A stretch of DNA of 64,000 nucleotides from an uncultured Arachnia sp. (lineage in GTDB: Bacteria; Actinomycetota; Actinomycetes; Propionibacteriales; Propionibacteriaceae), in NCBI GenBank assembly GCA_947493705.1, contig CANLSH010000005.1, forward strand, positions 62,001 to 126,000, read 5' to 3'. The notes under the pieces were generated by a model. The model saw only the letters and a list, made by a program, of their open reading frames with translations, had not been told where the DNA came from and did not search any database. Position 1 is the stretch's first letter. Each line of letters opens with the position of its first letter. Below are positions 45,708 to 53,583 of this stretch, piece by piece. A program made the translations under genes and the position numbers.

Positions 45708-46417
45708 CCGTCCACCCGGGTCGCGACGCACGCGACGAGACCAACGTCGACATCGAAGCCATCAATGCGATGCCGCTCTACGCCCTGTACTCGGTGTTCA
45801 GGACGTCCACACCGCTACCAGCCGGCGGCGACTTCAGCGGGCTGCAGTCCGACATCGAGGCCACCGGCGTGACACTGCGGGGCTTCTATGACGTCGGCGG
45901 CTTCCGAGCTGATGCCGACCTCATGGTCTGGACCACTGCGCACGATCCCGCACAGCTGCAGGCCGCCTACCACGCCATTCGGAAGAGTGCGCTGGGTGCC
46001 TTCCTGGAGCCCGTCTGGTCCGTCATGGGCGTGCATCGCCCCGCAGAGTTCAACCGGATGCATGTGCCGTCGTGTTTCGCCGGCTTCGCTCCACGGCCCT
46101 GGCTGTGCGTGTACCCGTTCGTGCGCAGCTACGAGTGGTACTACCTGGACAACGAGCACCGCTCGAAGATGCTCTACGAGCACGGGATCGCTGGCCGTGA
46201 GTACCCGGATGTGATCGCCTCAACGCTGTCCAGCTTCGCCCTCAACGACTACGAATGGGTACTGGCCTTCGAGGCCGATGAACTCCACCGCCTCACCGAC
46301 GCCATGCGCCACCAGCGCTCCGTCGAAGCTCGTCTGCACGTTCGTGAGGAGACGCCGTTCTACACGGGCCCGCGCGTGAAACTATCGGATTGGGTTTCCC
46401 GTCAGCCAGTGAGCTGA
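45704..46417 (+). CDS. hemQ: Coproheme decarboxylase (chlorite-dismutase fold)
   Basis: Last enzyme of the coproporphyrin-dependent route (chdC in newer naming): it removes two propionate carboxyls from coproheme using peroxide, giving haem b. The 237-residue protein has the second half typical of the family: YPFVRSYEWYYL with the radical-forming Tyr137, then KMLYEHGIAGREYPDV with the proximal haem ligand His160, and ALNDYEWVLAFEAD. The Arg of true chlorite dismutases that supports chlorite splitting is not expected here. It is the third gene of the hemA-hemH-hemQ operon. Presence of hemQ with CgoX-type HemY and no hemN/hemJ in the window supports the monoderm-type pathway. Confidence 0.95.
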   Translation: MTVHPGRDARDETNVDIEAINAMPLYALYSVFRTSTPLPAGGDFSGLQSDIEATGVTLRGFYDVGGFRADADLMVWTTAHDPAQLQAAYHAIRKSALGAFLEPVWSVMGVHRPAEFNRMHVPSCFAGFAPRPWLCVYPFVRSYEWYYLDNEHRSKMLYEHGIAGREYPDVIASTLSSFALNDYEWVLAFEADELHRLTDAMRHQRSVEARLHVREETPFYTGPRVKLSDWVSRQPVS

Positions 46418-46448
46418 CCGTCTCACTGCCAAGTGCAGTCCTCCGTGC

Positions 46449-46475
46449 CCGTGCCCGTGGTCGCCCCGGGCACGG
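46449..46475. terminator. Hairpin between hemQ and convergent small membrane gene
   Basis: CCGTGCCCG, nine bases, then CGGGCACGG forms a 9-base perfect stem; an overlapping second copy of the left arm (starting at 46443) offers an alternative pairing. It lies 31 bases after the hemQ stop and 45 bases before the end of the convergent gene. No T-run follows on either strand, so it would be a weak or Rho-assisted terminator. Confidence 0.5.
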
Positions 46476-46520
46476 TGGCGGCATCAGTCCAAGGGATGCC
46501 GTCCGCGTTCAGTGCACCTC

Positions 46521-46817
46521 CTATTCAACGTCGAGGTGGGCCTCGCTCTGCTTGTGACGGTCAGCCCTCGTCTCGCGGCCCATGACCGCCATGCCCGCGA
46601 GCGCCAGCAGGACCAGAACGTCGCGTATCCAGTCACCCACACTGTGCAGGCGGCCCTGCGCTGTCGAGACAATCACCACACCCACCCAGCCGATGGGCAG
46701 GAGCGCCCCCCACCACGCCTGCCTGCGAGTGGAGAGCAGAAAGCGATGGGCCAGAAGTAGGACAACAATCAGGACGTATCCCGGCCATCCCCAGGCATAT
46801 TCGGCGAAGGCACTCAT
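46521..46817 (-). CDS. Small membrane protein
   Basis: A 98-residue protein with three hydrophobic segments (GYVLIVVLLLAHRFLL, WWGALLPIGWVGVVIV, VLVLLALAGMAVMG) and a polar C-terminus. I do not recognise a family. Its ATG overlaps the stop of the CPBP protease gene upstream as ATGA, so the two are translated together and may interact in the membrane. Confidence 0.7.
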   Translation of the reverse strand: MSAFAEYAWGWPGYVLIVVLLLAHRFLLSTRRQAWWGALLPIGWVGVVIVSTAQGRLHSVGDWIRDVLVLLALAGMAVMGRETRADRHKQSEAHLDVE

Positions 46818-47824
46818 GATGCAGCCGTCTGGCCGTCAACGCTACCGCCGGACGAAGCGACACCCGACGGGCGCCAAGTTCGCTGAACGTCGAGCCTGTG
46901 CGCCCGCCGGAGGACAAGGGCGGTGAAGGTGAGCGTGACGAGGACGGAGATCAGCAGGTCCGGCCAGCCGATCTCAGTGGTATTGACATCCACCATGCCC
47001 ACTGCGGCCAGTGCGAATCCACCCACGTTTCCCACGATGTGCAGCGCGAGGGCCGCCTCCAGCCCCCCAGTGCGCCATGTGAGGTAGCCGGCCGCGATGG
47101 CGAAGACGGCAACATCGGTCATGCCGAGCGGCCCGTATTCATGCCCAATCACGAACAACGGCACTGGAAGCACGATGGCGAAGGCCGGAAGGCGGAGCCA
47201 AGTGCCGATAGCTTGCATGAGGTAGCCCCGGAAGACGAACTCCTCGGCCGCACACTGCAGTGGCACCAAAGCGATGGTCAGGGCAAGGAGTACGACGGTT
47301 CTCGGCATGTCGGGGGTCGGTGTGACTGACTCACCCCGCGCCACGGCGATGAGCATCGAAGCACTGTAGGCCACGGCATAGACGGAAATGGCTACGATGC
47401 CAGCCCGTGCAAGCCAGCCCCAGCGAAGCCGACCGACGACGGAAAACAGCATGCGCCACGGCTTGGCCCCGGCAATCTTCGTCGCAAAGAACAGCCCCGG
47501 GATAAGAAGGATGAGTGAGAGCATCGCGATTGTGAATGTGACGGGATCGTTGAGATCAAAGCGATCCACATTCACCAGAAAGACGTCCAAGGAGCTCTCA
47601 ATGCGCGGGGAGAGGCCAGCTCCAACACCGATCACAACGATGAGTAGAAGAAACCCCACTCCATAGAAGGCGAGGGCAAGAAGGCCCACGAGGATCGGTC
47701 TCCACCAGCGGTGATTCGGAGCCGATCTGGCGAGTCGGTGAAACTCCACCCGCTGTTCCAGGATCGGAGGAGGTAGCGCTTCGGTCGTCTCGTCATGCCT
47801 GCTCATATCAATGTCATTGGTCAT
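46814..47824 (-). CDS. CPBP-family intramembrane metalloprotease
   Basis: A 336-residue membrane protein with about eight hydrophobic segments. The Abi/CPBP motifs are present: the Glu-Glu pair at 194-195 in AAEEFVFRG with Arg199, a His at about 228 in VIGHEYGPLG, and a third motif HIVGN near 280. These are the zinc-binding and catalytic residues of this protease class, whose members process prenylated proteins or peptides such as bacteriocins. The start is uncertain: ATG 47824 with a GAAAGAG site upstream is preferred to M7. Followed by a small membrane protein with overlapping stop/start, and divergent from a two-component system. Confidence 0.85.
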   Translation of the reverse strand: MTNDIDMSRHDETTEALPPPILEQRVEFHRLARSAPNHRWWRPILVGLLALAFYGVGFLLLIVVIGVGAGLSPRIESSLDVFLVNVDRFDLNDPVTFTIAMLSLILLIPGLFFATKIAGAKPWRMLFSVVGRLRWGWLARAGIVAISVYAVAYSASMLIAVARGESVTPTPDMPRTVVLLALTIALVPLQCAAEEFVFRGYLMQAIGTWLRLPAFAIVLPVPLFVIGHEYGPLGMTDVAVFAIAAGYLTWRTGGLEAALALHIVGNVGGFALAAVGMVDVNTTEIGWPDLLISVLVTLTFTALVLRRAHRLDVQRTWRPSGVASSGGSVDGQTAAS

Positions 47825-47957
47825 GAGATTCACTCTTTCGCGCGACGTCCATGCAGCACATCGCCCCGGGGCACGGACATCGTTGGCCACAAGGACGACC
47901 CGGAATCATTCCAACGGCGGATACCCGGTCGATATACGCGCCAGTACGCTCAGGACC

Positions 47958-49178
47958 ATGCACTCGACGCCACTGAACTCTCGCAGCGGTGTTTTGGCCC
48001 GCCTGTGGGGGCCCACGTGGCGCACCGCTCTCGTGGCGATTCTGGGGATCATCATTTTCGCGGTGTTCTGGGGCGTGACAGATGAGGAGCTCCAAGCGGC
48101 AGGCGGATCGCTGGATGATGTGGCGCCCCTGGTGTTGATTGACCTGGTGCTGGGCGTCGCGGCCGTGGTGCTCTATCCACTGCGTCACCGTTGGCCAATG
48201 CTCGTCGTCAGCCTCATCGTCGCTCTGTCCACCCTTTCGGCTTTCGCCGGGCCTGCTGCACTGTTCGCTGTTGTGTCACTGGCGACTCGACGCCGCACCG
48301 TGGAGATCACTGTGATCTCGTGTCTCCTGCTCTTCAGCCTCTATGTGAATACACTCATCAACCCAATCGACGATTCGGAGCCACTGTGGCTCCTGGCTGT
48401 TGCTGCCGGAGTGGTCGTGGTCATTCCCATTCTGTTGGGCATGTACATCGGTGCCCGACGACAATCCCTTCAGGCATTGCAGGAGCGCGCGGAACAGCTG
48501 CAGCGCGAACAGGACGCGCGATTGGAGACGGCTCGCTTGGGCGAGCGCTCCCGCATCGCCCGAGACATGCACGATTCCCTGGCGCACCGCCTCTCGCTGG
48601 TTTCACTCCATGCCGGTGCCCTCGAGTACCGCACTGATCTCTCGCCGGAAGAAGCCAGAAACACCGCCTCCGTGGTGAGAGAAAATGCGCGCTTGGCTGC
48701 CAGTCACCTGCGTGAAGTCCTCGGCCTCCTGAGGGAACCGGCACACCCTGACGAATCCAGCATCGTGAGGCCGGATCCGTCGGCTCTGGAGTCCATCAAC
48801 CCCCTCCTGGCTGACAGTCGCGACGCGGGCAACCCGGCCACATTGGACATGACCTCCACCGTGGCGAATCACATCGAGGAACTCCCCACCACGTTGCGCC
48901 AACACGCGAACAGGATCATTCAGGAAGGACTGACCAACGCGCGCAAACATGCGCCCGGCAGTGCAGTTACTGTCCGGATCGATGGCGCACCGGGACAGCG
49001 GCTGATGCTTTCCCTCTCCAATCCCATCCTCGCGGCGAGTCACCCAACCGAGCCGGCTTCCTCAGGTTTTGGTCTGATGGGGCTCCGTGAGCGAGCGCGC
49101 ATCGCGGGTGGCGATCTCCGTACCGATGTGGTGGAGGGCACCTTCGTAATGGATGCATGGTTCCCGTGGAAGGCGTAA
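47958..49178 (+). CDS. Sensor histidine kinase (NarL/DesK-type, HisKA_3)
   Basis: A 406-residue membrane kinase. Six hydrophobic stretches fill residues about 22-165; a coiled linker follows (LQALQERAEQLQREQDAR). The dimerisation domain has ARDMHDSLAHRLSLV with phosphoacceptor His205, and the ATPase domain has IIQEGLTNARKHAPGS (N box) and GFGLMGLRERARIAGG (G box). ATG 47958 is the best start; the longer frame has no family match. The response-regulator gene begins 3 bases after the stop. No periplasmic sensor domain is visible, so it may sense the membrane or a membrane protein. The divergent CPBP protease could be a target. Confidence 0.92.
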   Translation: MHSTPLNSRSGVLARLWGPTWRTALVAILGIIIFAVFWGVTDEELQAAGGSLDDVAPLVLIDLVLGVAAVVLYPLRHRWPMLVVSLIVALSTLSAFAGPAALFAVVSLATRRRTVEITVISCLLLFSLYVNTLINPIDDSEPLWLLAVAAGVVVVIPILLGMYIGARRQSLQALQERAEQLQREQDARLETARLGERSRIARDMHDSLAHRLSLVSLHAGALEYRTDLSPEEARNTASVVRENARLAASHLREVLGLLREPAHPDESSIVRPDPSALESINPLLADSRDAGNPATLDMTSTVANHIEELPTTLRQHANRIIQEGLTNARKHAPGSAVTVRIDGAPGQRLMLSLSNPILAASHPTEPASSGFGLMGLRERARIAGGDLRTDVVEGTFVMDAWFPWKA

Positions 49179-49180
49179 CG

Positions 49181-49831
49181 ATGCCGATCCGCGTGCTGTT
49201 GGTGGACGATGAGACCCTGGTGCGCAGTGGTCTGCGATTGATCTTGGAGGGAGATCGTCGAGTGCAGATCGTCGGCGAAGCCATCGACGGTGAGGCTGCA
49301 CTGGCCGCCGTCGCCGATACGCAGCCCGACGTGGTACTCATGGACATCCGGATGCCACGGATGGACGGCCTGGCAGCAACAGAACACATCCTGGCTGCTC
49401 ATCCAGGGACCAGAATCATAGTCCTGACGTCCTTCGACGTTGATGACCTTGTCCCGCGTGCCCTCCGTGTGGGAGCCACGGGCTATCTGTTGAAGGACGC
49501 TCCCCCACGCGAACTGATCGAAGCGGTGCACCGGGTTGCTGATGGCGACACGATCTTGTCCCAGGCTGCTCTCGGACATCTGGTCCAAGCAGTCGTGAAA
49601 CAGCCGAGCCCTGAAAGCCGGTCCGAAGGCGCACACCGGCTCGCGACGTTGTCGGAGCGTGAACTCGAAGTCGCACACGCCATTGGACGCGGCCTTTCCA
49701 ACGCGCAGATTGCAGCGGAGCTCTTCATCAGTATCACCACGGTCAAGACCCACGTCGGCCGCATTCTGGAGAAGCTGCAGGTCGCCAATCGTGTGCAGAT
49801 CGCGGCATGTGTCCAGCGCAGCGAGGGCTGA
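49181..49831 (+). CDS. LuxR/NarL-family response regulator
   Basis: A 216-residue two-domain regulator. The receiver has RVLLVDDETLVRSG at the start, the phosphorylation site Asp55 in VLMDIRMPRMDG, and YLLKDAPPRELIEAV with the conserved Lys near 104. The C-terminal LuxR helix-turn-helix is LSERELEVAHAIGRGLSNAQ-type, followed by IAAELFISITTVKTHVGRIL. ATG 49181 has GGAAGG seven bases upstream. It is the partner of the kinase directly upstream. Confidence 0.94.
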   Translation: MPIRVLLVDDETLVRSGLRLILEGDRRVQIVGEAIDGEAALAAVADTQPDVVLMDIRMPRMDGLAATEHILAAHPGTRIIVLTSFDVDDLVPRALRVGATGYLLKDAPPRELIEAVHRVADGDTILSQAALGHLVQAVVKQPSPESRSEGAHRLATLSERELEVAHAIGRGLSNAQIAAELFISITTVKTHVGRILEKLQVANRVQIAACVQRSEG

Positions 49832-49936
49832 CCGGTTTGGAGATCGCGCGACTGGTGAGCGAGTGCGGCGTGTCGTGTCCGTAGCCAGCGGCAGACATCT
49901 CCACTGTCCGCCGAAAAGCCCGACTGGCTCCCGGAG

Positions 49937-50125
49937 TCAATTGGTCAGAGCGGTTGAGGAGTTATCGACCGGCCAGGTCCATGCCGTGCGGACGATGATG
50001 AGAAGAAGCACCACTTCAATAGGACTTCCTGCCAGGTAGTAGATCCATGTTTCACCGATGCAAGAAGCAGTGATGGTGAGGGCGTACACAAGGGCGACGA
50101 CAATGGAGGCGACACGGTTGACCCG
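49937..50125 (-). pseudogene. C-terminal fragment of a DUF6326-like membrane protein
   Basis: Minus-strand translation ending with stop at 49937-49939 gives RVASIVVALVYALTITASC then IGETWIYYLAGSPIEVVLLL and IIVRTAWTWPVDNSSTALTN: two membrane helices in the pattern of the C-terminal half of DUF6326-type integral membrane proteins. No start codon or N-terminal half lies upstream; beyond about 50125 the minus-strand reading has no counterpart, and a LuxR fragment on the plus strand begins there. It is therefore a 5'-truncated remnant of about 62 codons. Coding-like composition is kept, so loss is probably recent. Confidence 0.65.
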
Positions 50126-50266
50126 GGCTCGAAGCTAGCCGGACGCCTGTACATCTCGCTCAGCACTGTCAAATTTCACATCAGTAGCCTCATGGACAAG
50201 ATCGGTGCCCGCAACCGCGTGGAGGTCGTCATCTGGGCATACGAAACCCACCTCGTGCATCCATGA
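50126..50266 (+). pseudogene. C-terminal fragment of a LuxR-type response regulator
   Basis: Plus-strand codons from about 50129 to the stop at 50264-50266 read SKLAGRLYISLSTVKFHISS then LMDKIGARNRVEVVIWAYET and HLVHP: helix-turn-helix recognition and wing of a LuxR/NarL regulator. The receiver domain and first HTH helix are missing. The fragment starts exactly where the opposite-strand DUF6326-like fragment ends, so the joint near 50125 is probably a deletion breakpoint. It is not a duplicate of the intact regulator at 49181; the residues differ at many positions. Confidence 0.7.
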
Positions 50267-50566
50267 TCATCGATTCGGCTGGGAGCATTTTGCATCCGTA
50301 CGGCCATTGACGGCCAGTGGTTGTCGCCTGCGACGGTCGACCAGACATGCTGCACTCACTATGAACCGAGGTGATATACGGCTCGGTGGGCACTGGTCAC
50401 GGTGAGTCTGGTCGATGCCTTGCGCCGTGGCCACTGGTTGTGGCGTGTCCGGTCGTTCCGAGCGCCGCGGCTACTGGTTGCGGCGTCTCCGGTGAGTAAC
50501 GCCAGTCCCCTCTGTCCGGTGGGAGAGGGAACCAGCCGCGCCCCGCGCCCCCTCGGGTCAACCGCG
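50267..50566. other. Non-coding stretch with degenerate repeats
   Basis: No gene seen on either strand. Three imperfect copies of a 40-base unit lie at about 50389-50500, each containing a variant of GGCCACTGGTTGTGGCGTGTCCGGTCG; a fourth, poorer copy is near 50310. The stretch lies at the 3' end of the oligopeptide operon and next to two gene fragments. Confidence 0.5.
50389..50500. repeat. Degenerate 40-base tandem repeat
   Basis: The motif CACTGGTCACGGTGAGTCTG begins near 50391, CACTGGTTGTGGCGTGTCCG near 50432 and TACTGGTTGCGGCGTCTCCG near 50472, a period of 40-41 bases. Identity between copies two and three is high over the first 25 bases and then fades. It resembles in style, but does not match, the 19-base array near 27200. 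Confidence 0.5.
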
Positions 50567-51571
50567 TCAGACGATCCGCATCGGTTCAGCAAAGTGGCAG
50601 GCCGAGCGATGAGCACTCACGCCGTCGGGGCGATCGGTGAGCTCCGGAACATCGACGGAGCACTTGGGCTCCGCTTTCCAGCAACGTGTGTGGAAGTGAC
50701 AGCCTGGAGGCGGATTGGCCGGACTGGGAACATCACCTTGCAGGACAATCCGCTCCTTCTTTCCACGCTGCGTGGGGTCCGGAAGCGGAACGGCCGAAAG
50801 CAGGGCTTGCGTGTAGGGATGCGTCGGGCTCTCGTAGATTTGCTTCTCGTCGCCGATCTCGACGATTCGCCCCAGATACATGACCGCCACGCGATTGGAA
50901 ATGTGGCGCACCACCGACAAGTCGTGGGCGATGAAAACGTAGGCCAGGCCCAGTTCCTTCTGAAGATCTTCCAGGAGGTTCACCACCTGTGCCTGCACTG
51001 ACACGTCCAGCGCGGATACCGGCTCATCACAAATCAGCACCTTGGGATTCAGTGCAATGCCGCGGGCGATCCCGATGCGCTGCCGCTGACCGCCGGAGAA
51101 CTGGTGCGGATATCGATTGATGTGCTCAGGGTTGAGACCCACGACGTCGAGTAATTCTTGGACGCGCGCGCGGCGGCCCTTCTTGCCGACGGCATCCGGA
51201 TGAACCTCGAAGGGCTCCCCAACGATGTCGCCCACCGTCTTGCGAGGATTCAGGGACGTGTAGGGGTCCTGGAACACGATCTGGATGTCGCGACGCGCCC
51301 TGCGCATCGCAGCACCTTTGAGGGAGTACATGTCCTGGCCGTTGAACTCGAGTCGGCCAGCAGTCGGCTCCTCGAGCCGCATGAGCATGCGTCCGAGCGT
51401 CGACTTGCCACAGCCGGACTCCCCCACCACGCCGAGCGTCTCGCCTGCGTGCAGGTCGAAAGACACCCCATCGACGGCCCGCACATGGCCAACCGTGTGT
51501 TTGATGACCCCGGCCTTGATCGGGTAGTGCTTCTTCAGGTCGTGCGCCGAAAGGATGACGTCACCGGGCAT
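50567..51571 (-). CDS. Oligopeptide/dipeptide ABC transporter ATP-binding protein (OppF type)
   Basis: A 334-residue ATPase with LKKHYPIKAGVIKHTVGHVRAVDGV at the N-terminus, Walker A GESGCGKST near residue 54, signature FSGGQRQRIGIARGI and Walker B VLICDEPVSALDVSVQ. The C-terminal extension has PSPANPPPGCHFHTRC and further Cys residues, the oligopeptide-ATPase tail now known to bind an iron-sulfur cluster in relatives. ATG 51571 overlaps the end of the partner ATPase gene by 11 bases. Last gene of a five-gene operon. Confidence 0.93.
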   Translation of the reverse strand: MPGDVILSAHDLKKHYPIKAGVIKHTVGHVRAVDGVSFDLHAGETLGVVGESGCGKSTLGRMLMRLEEPTAGRLEFNGQDMYSLKGAAMRRARRDIQIVFQDPYTSLNPRKTVGDIVGEPFEVHPDAVGKKGRRARVQELLDVVGLNPEHINRYPHQFSGGQRQRIGIARGIALNPKVLICDEPVSALDVSVQAQVVNLLEDLQKELGLAYVFIAHDLSVVRHISNRVAVMYLGRIVEIGDEKQIYESPTHPYTQALLSAVPLPDPTQRGKKERIVLQGDVPSPANPPPGCHFHTRCWKAEPKCSVDVPELTDRPDGVSAHRSACHFAEPMRIV

Positions 51572-52622
51572 CGCTCATCACCTCTTCGACGTTGAGGCAG
51601 GCATGCAACCTACCGGTGGGGAGCTCGACCAATGCGGGTGGTTCGCCCACGGAGCAGTGCGAGGTGGCGAACCGACAGCGCGGATGGAAGGCACACCCGG
51701 ACGGGATCTTCAACAGGTTGGGAGGCAGTCCACCAATGGCGGAGAGCTTCTGACCCTTCTGGTCGATACGTGGAATGGAATCCAGTAGGCCACGCGTGTA
51801 TCCGTGCGCGGGCACGGCGAACACTTCGTTGATCTCACCGGTCTCCACGATGCGGCCGGTGTACATGATGGCCACCTTGTCCGCGACGTCGGCGACAACT
51901 CCGAGGTCATGGGTGATGAGGATGAGTCCCATTTTGGACTCGTCCTGCAGCTCCTGCAACAACTGCATGATCTGCGCCTGGACCGTGACGTCCAGGGCCG
52001 TGGTGGGCTCATCGGCAATCAGCACCGTCGGGTCCAGCGCAATCGCCATGGCAATCATGATGCGCTGTCGCATGCCACCGGAGAACTGGTGCGGGTATGC
52101 ATCCACCCGTTCCTTGGCACCCGGAATGTGGACCCGCTCCATCAGGCTGATTGCACGAGTCTTCGCGTCGGAGCGGTTCATCCCCCAGTGAATCCGCATC
52201 ATCTCGGCGATCTGCCATCCGACGGGGAACACGGGGTTCAGCGAGCTCAGTGCGTCCTGGAAGATCATGGACACTTCCGGCCCGCGTACGGTGCGCCGCA
52301 CCTTCTCCGGCAGCGTCAACAGATCGGTGTCGCAGTAGCGTATGGCGCCACCGGTGACGAAACCAGGCGGAGAATCGATGATTCCCATGATCGCCTGCGC
52401 GGTGACGGATTTGCCCGAACCCGACTCGCCAAGAATGGCAAGCGTTTCACCCTCATGCAGCTGGAAGGACACCCCATTGATGGCCTTCGCCACGCCTTGG
52501 GATGTGCGGAACTCAACTTGAAGGTCGTCGACATCCAACAGCAGACCATCGGCGCCGTGCTCCCAAGTGCGAGCGTATTTCGAGACCTGGCGATGATTCA
52601 TGGGTGTTGTGGTGGTACTCAA
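51561..52622 (-). CDS. Oligopeptide/dipeptide ABC transporter ATP-binding protein (OppD type)
   Basis: A 353-residue ATPase with VDDLQVEFRTSQGVAKAINGVS opening, Walker A GESGSGKSV near residue 65, signature FSGGMRQRIMIAMAI and Walker B VLIADEPTTALDVTVQ. The C-terminus has GCAFHPRCRFA and a later HACL with Cys residues, as in other OppD proteins. The start is probably TTG at 52622, which has GAGGA eight bases upstream and lies 10 bases after the permease stop; ATG 52601 in the same frame lacks a ribosome site. Works as heterodimer with the OppF-type ATPase downstream. Confidence 0.9.
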   Translation of the reverse strand: MSTTTTPMNHRQVSKYARTWEHGADGLLLDVDDLQVEFRTSQGVAKAINGVSFQLHEGETLAILGESGSGKSVTAQAIMGIIDSPPGFVTGGAIRYCDTDLLTLPEKVRRTVRGPEVSMIFQDALSSLNPVFPVGWQIAEMMRIHWGMNRSDAKTRAISLMERVHIPGAKERVDAYPHQFSGGMRQRIMIAMAIALDPTVLIADEPTTALDVTVQAQIMQLLQELQDESKMGLILITHDLGVVADVADKVAIMYTGRIVETGEINEVFAVPAHGYTRGLLDSIPRIDQKGQKLSAIGGLPPNLLKIPSGCAFHPRCRFATSHCSVGEPPALVELPTGRLHACLNVEEVMSDAR

Positions 52623-52632
52623 CGTGGGGTCC

Positions 52633-53583
52633 TCACCGGAGCTTCGGATCCATGGCATCGCGGACAACTTCACCCAGCATGATGAAGCCGAGCACCGCGA
52701 GCGACAGAAAAATGGACGGGAACAGCAACATGTGTGGCGCTGCAGCAATGTAGCCGAGGCCAGAGGCTTCCGAGATCGCGATACCCCACGAAATGGCCGG
52801 GGGCTGCAGACCGATGCCAAGGAACGACAGGGAGGCTTCCACCGTGATGAACACTCCCAGATCGATGGTGGCGACGACGATGACAGGCGCCACGGCGTTG
52901 GGCAACACATGGGACAAGACGATGCGGGCCGGGCTGGCACCGAGCGCACGTGCGGCCAGCACGTACTCGTTCGGTTTGACCTGCAGCACGCTGGAGCGCA
53001 TGAGACGGAAGATGTTCGGCCAGAACAGGATCGCCATGGCGAACACGACCTTGCCCACGATCAGCGAGTACGGCGTGCCCGGCGGGGAACGGAAGGTGTA
53101 CATGATGATGATGCCGCCGAGCAGCAGCGGGATGGCGAAGAACACATCGGCTATGCGGGAAAGGAGGGCGTCCACCCAGCCTCCGGCGAAGCCGGCGATG
53201 ATTCCCAGCGCCCCTCCGATGACCACTGTTGCTGTGACCGTCAGGACGCCCACAAGGATGGAGGAGCGTGCGCCGTAGATGGTGCGCGAGTACACGTCGC
53301 AACCCTGAAGGTCGTAGCCGAACCACGCCTCGGAGCTGGGTGGTTGACGTGCGAGCTTCAACTGGCAGTACGCCGGGTCGGCGGACGTGAAGAGCTGTGG
53401 CACCAGTGCCATGAGGACGACGAGGACGATCAGGCCTGCGGAGATCCAGAACAGCGGACGGCCCCGCATGATGCGCCAGGCGTCGCTCCACAGCGACGCT
53501 CCGGCCTCTCCCGGATCATCGACGGTGGCGTTGACGCCGTCGACGTTCTTCTCATCGGGGGTGTTGGCGTGTGTATCAGTCAT
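52633..53583 (-). CDS. Oligopeptide/dipeptide ABC transporter permease (OppC type)
   Basis: A 316-residue permease with a polar N-terminus of about 45 residues (MTDTHANTPDEKNVDGVNAT) and six hydrophobic segments. The N-terminal OppC domain is followed by YGARSSILVGVLTVTATVVIGG, GFAGGWVDALLSRIADVFFAIP, and the coupling region YVLAARALGASPARIVLSHVLPN near residue 215. ATG 53583 overlaps the OppB-type stop by eight bases. Pairs with the permease encoded just upstream. Confidence 0.93.
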   Translation of the reverse strand: MTDTHANTPDEKNVDGVNATVDDPGEAGASLWSDAWRIMRGRPLFWISAGLIVLVVLMALVPQLFTSADPAYCQLKLARQPPSSEAWFGYDLQGCDVYSRTIYGARSSILVGVLTVTATVVIGGALGIIAGFAGGWVDALLSRIADVFFAIPLLLGGIIIMYTFRSPPGTPYSLIVGKVVFAMAILFWPNIFRLMRSSVLQVKPNEYVLAARALGASPARIVLSHVLPNAVAPVIVVATIDLGVFITVEASLSFLGIGLQPPAISWGIAISEASGLGYIAAAPHMLLFPSIFLSLAVLGFIMLGEVVRDAMDPKLR

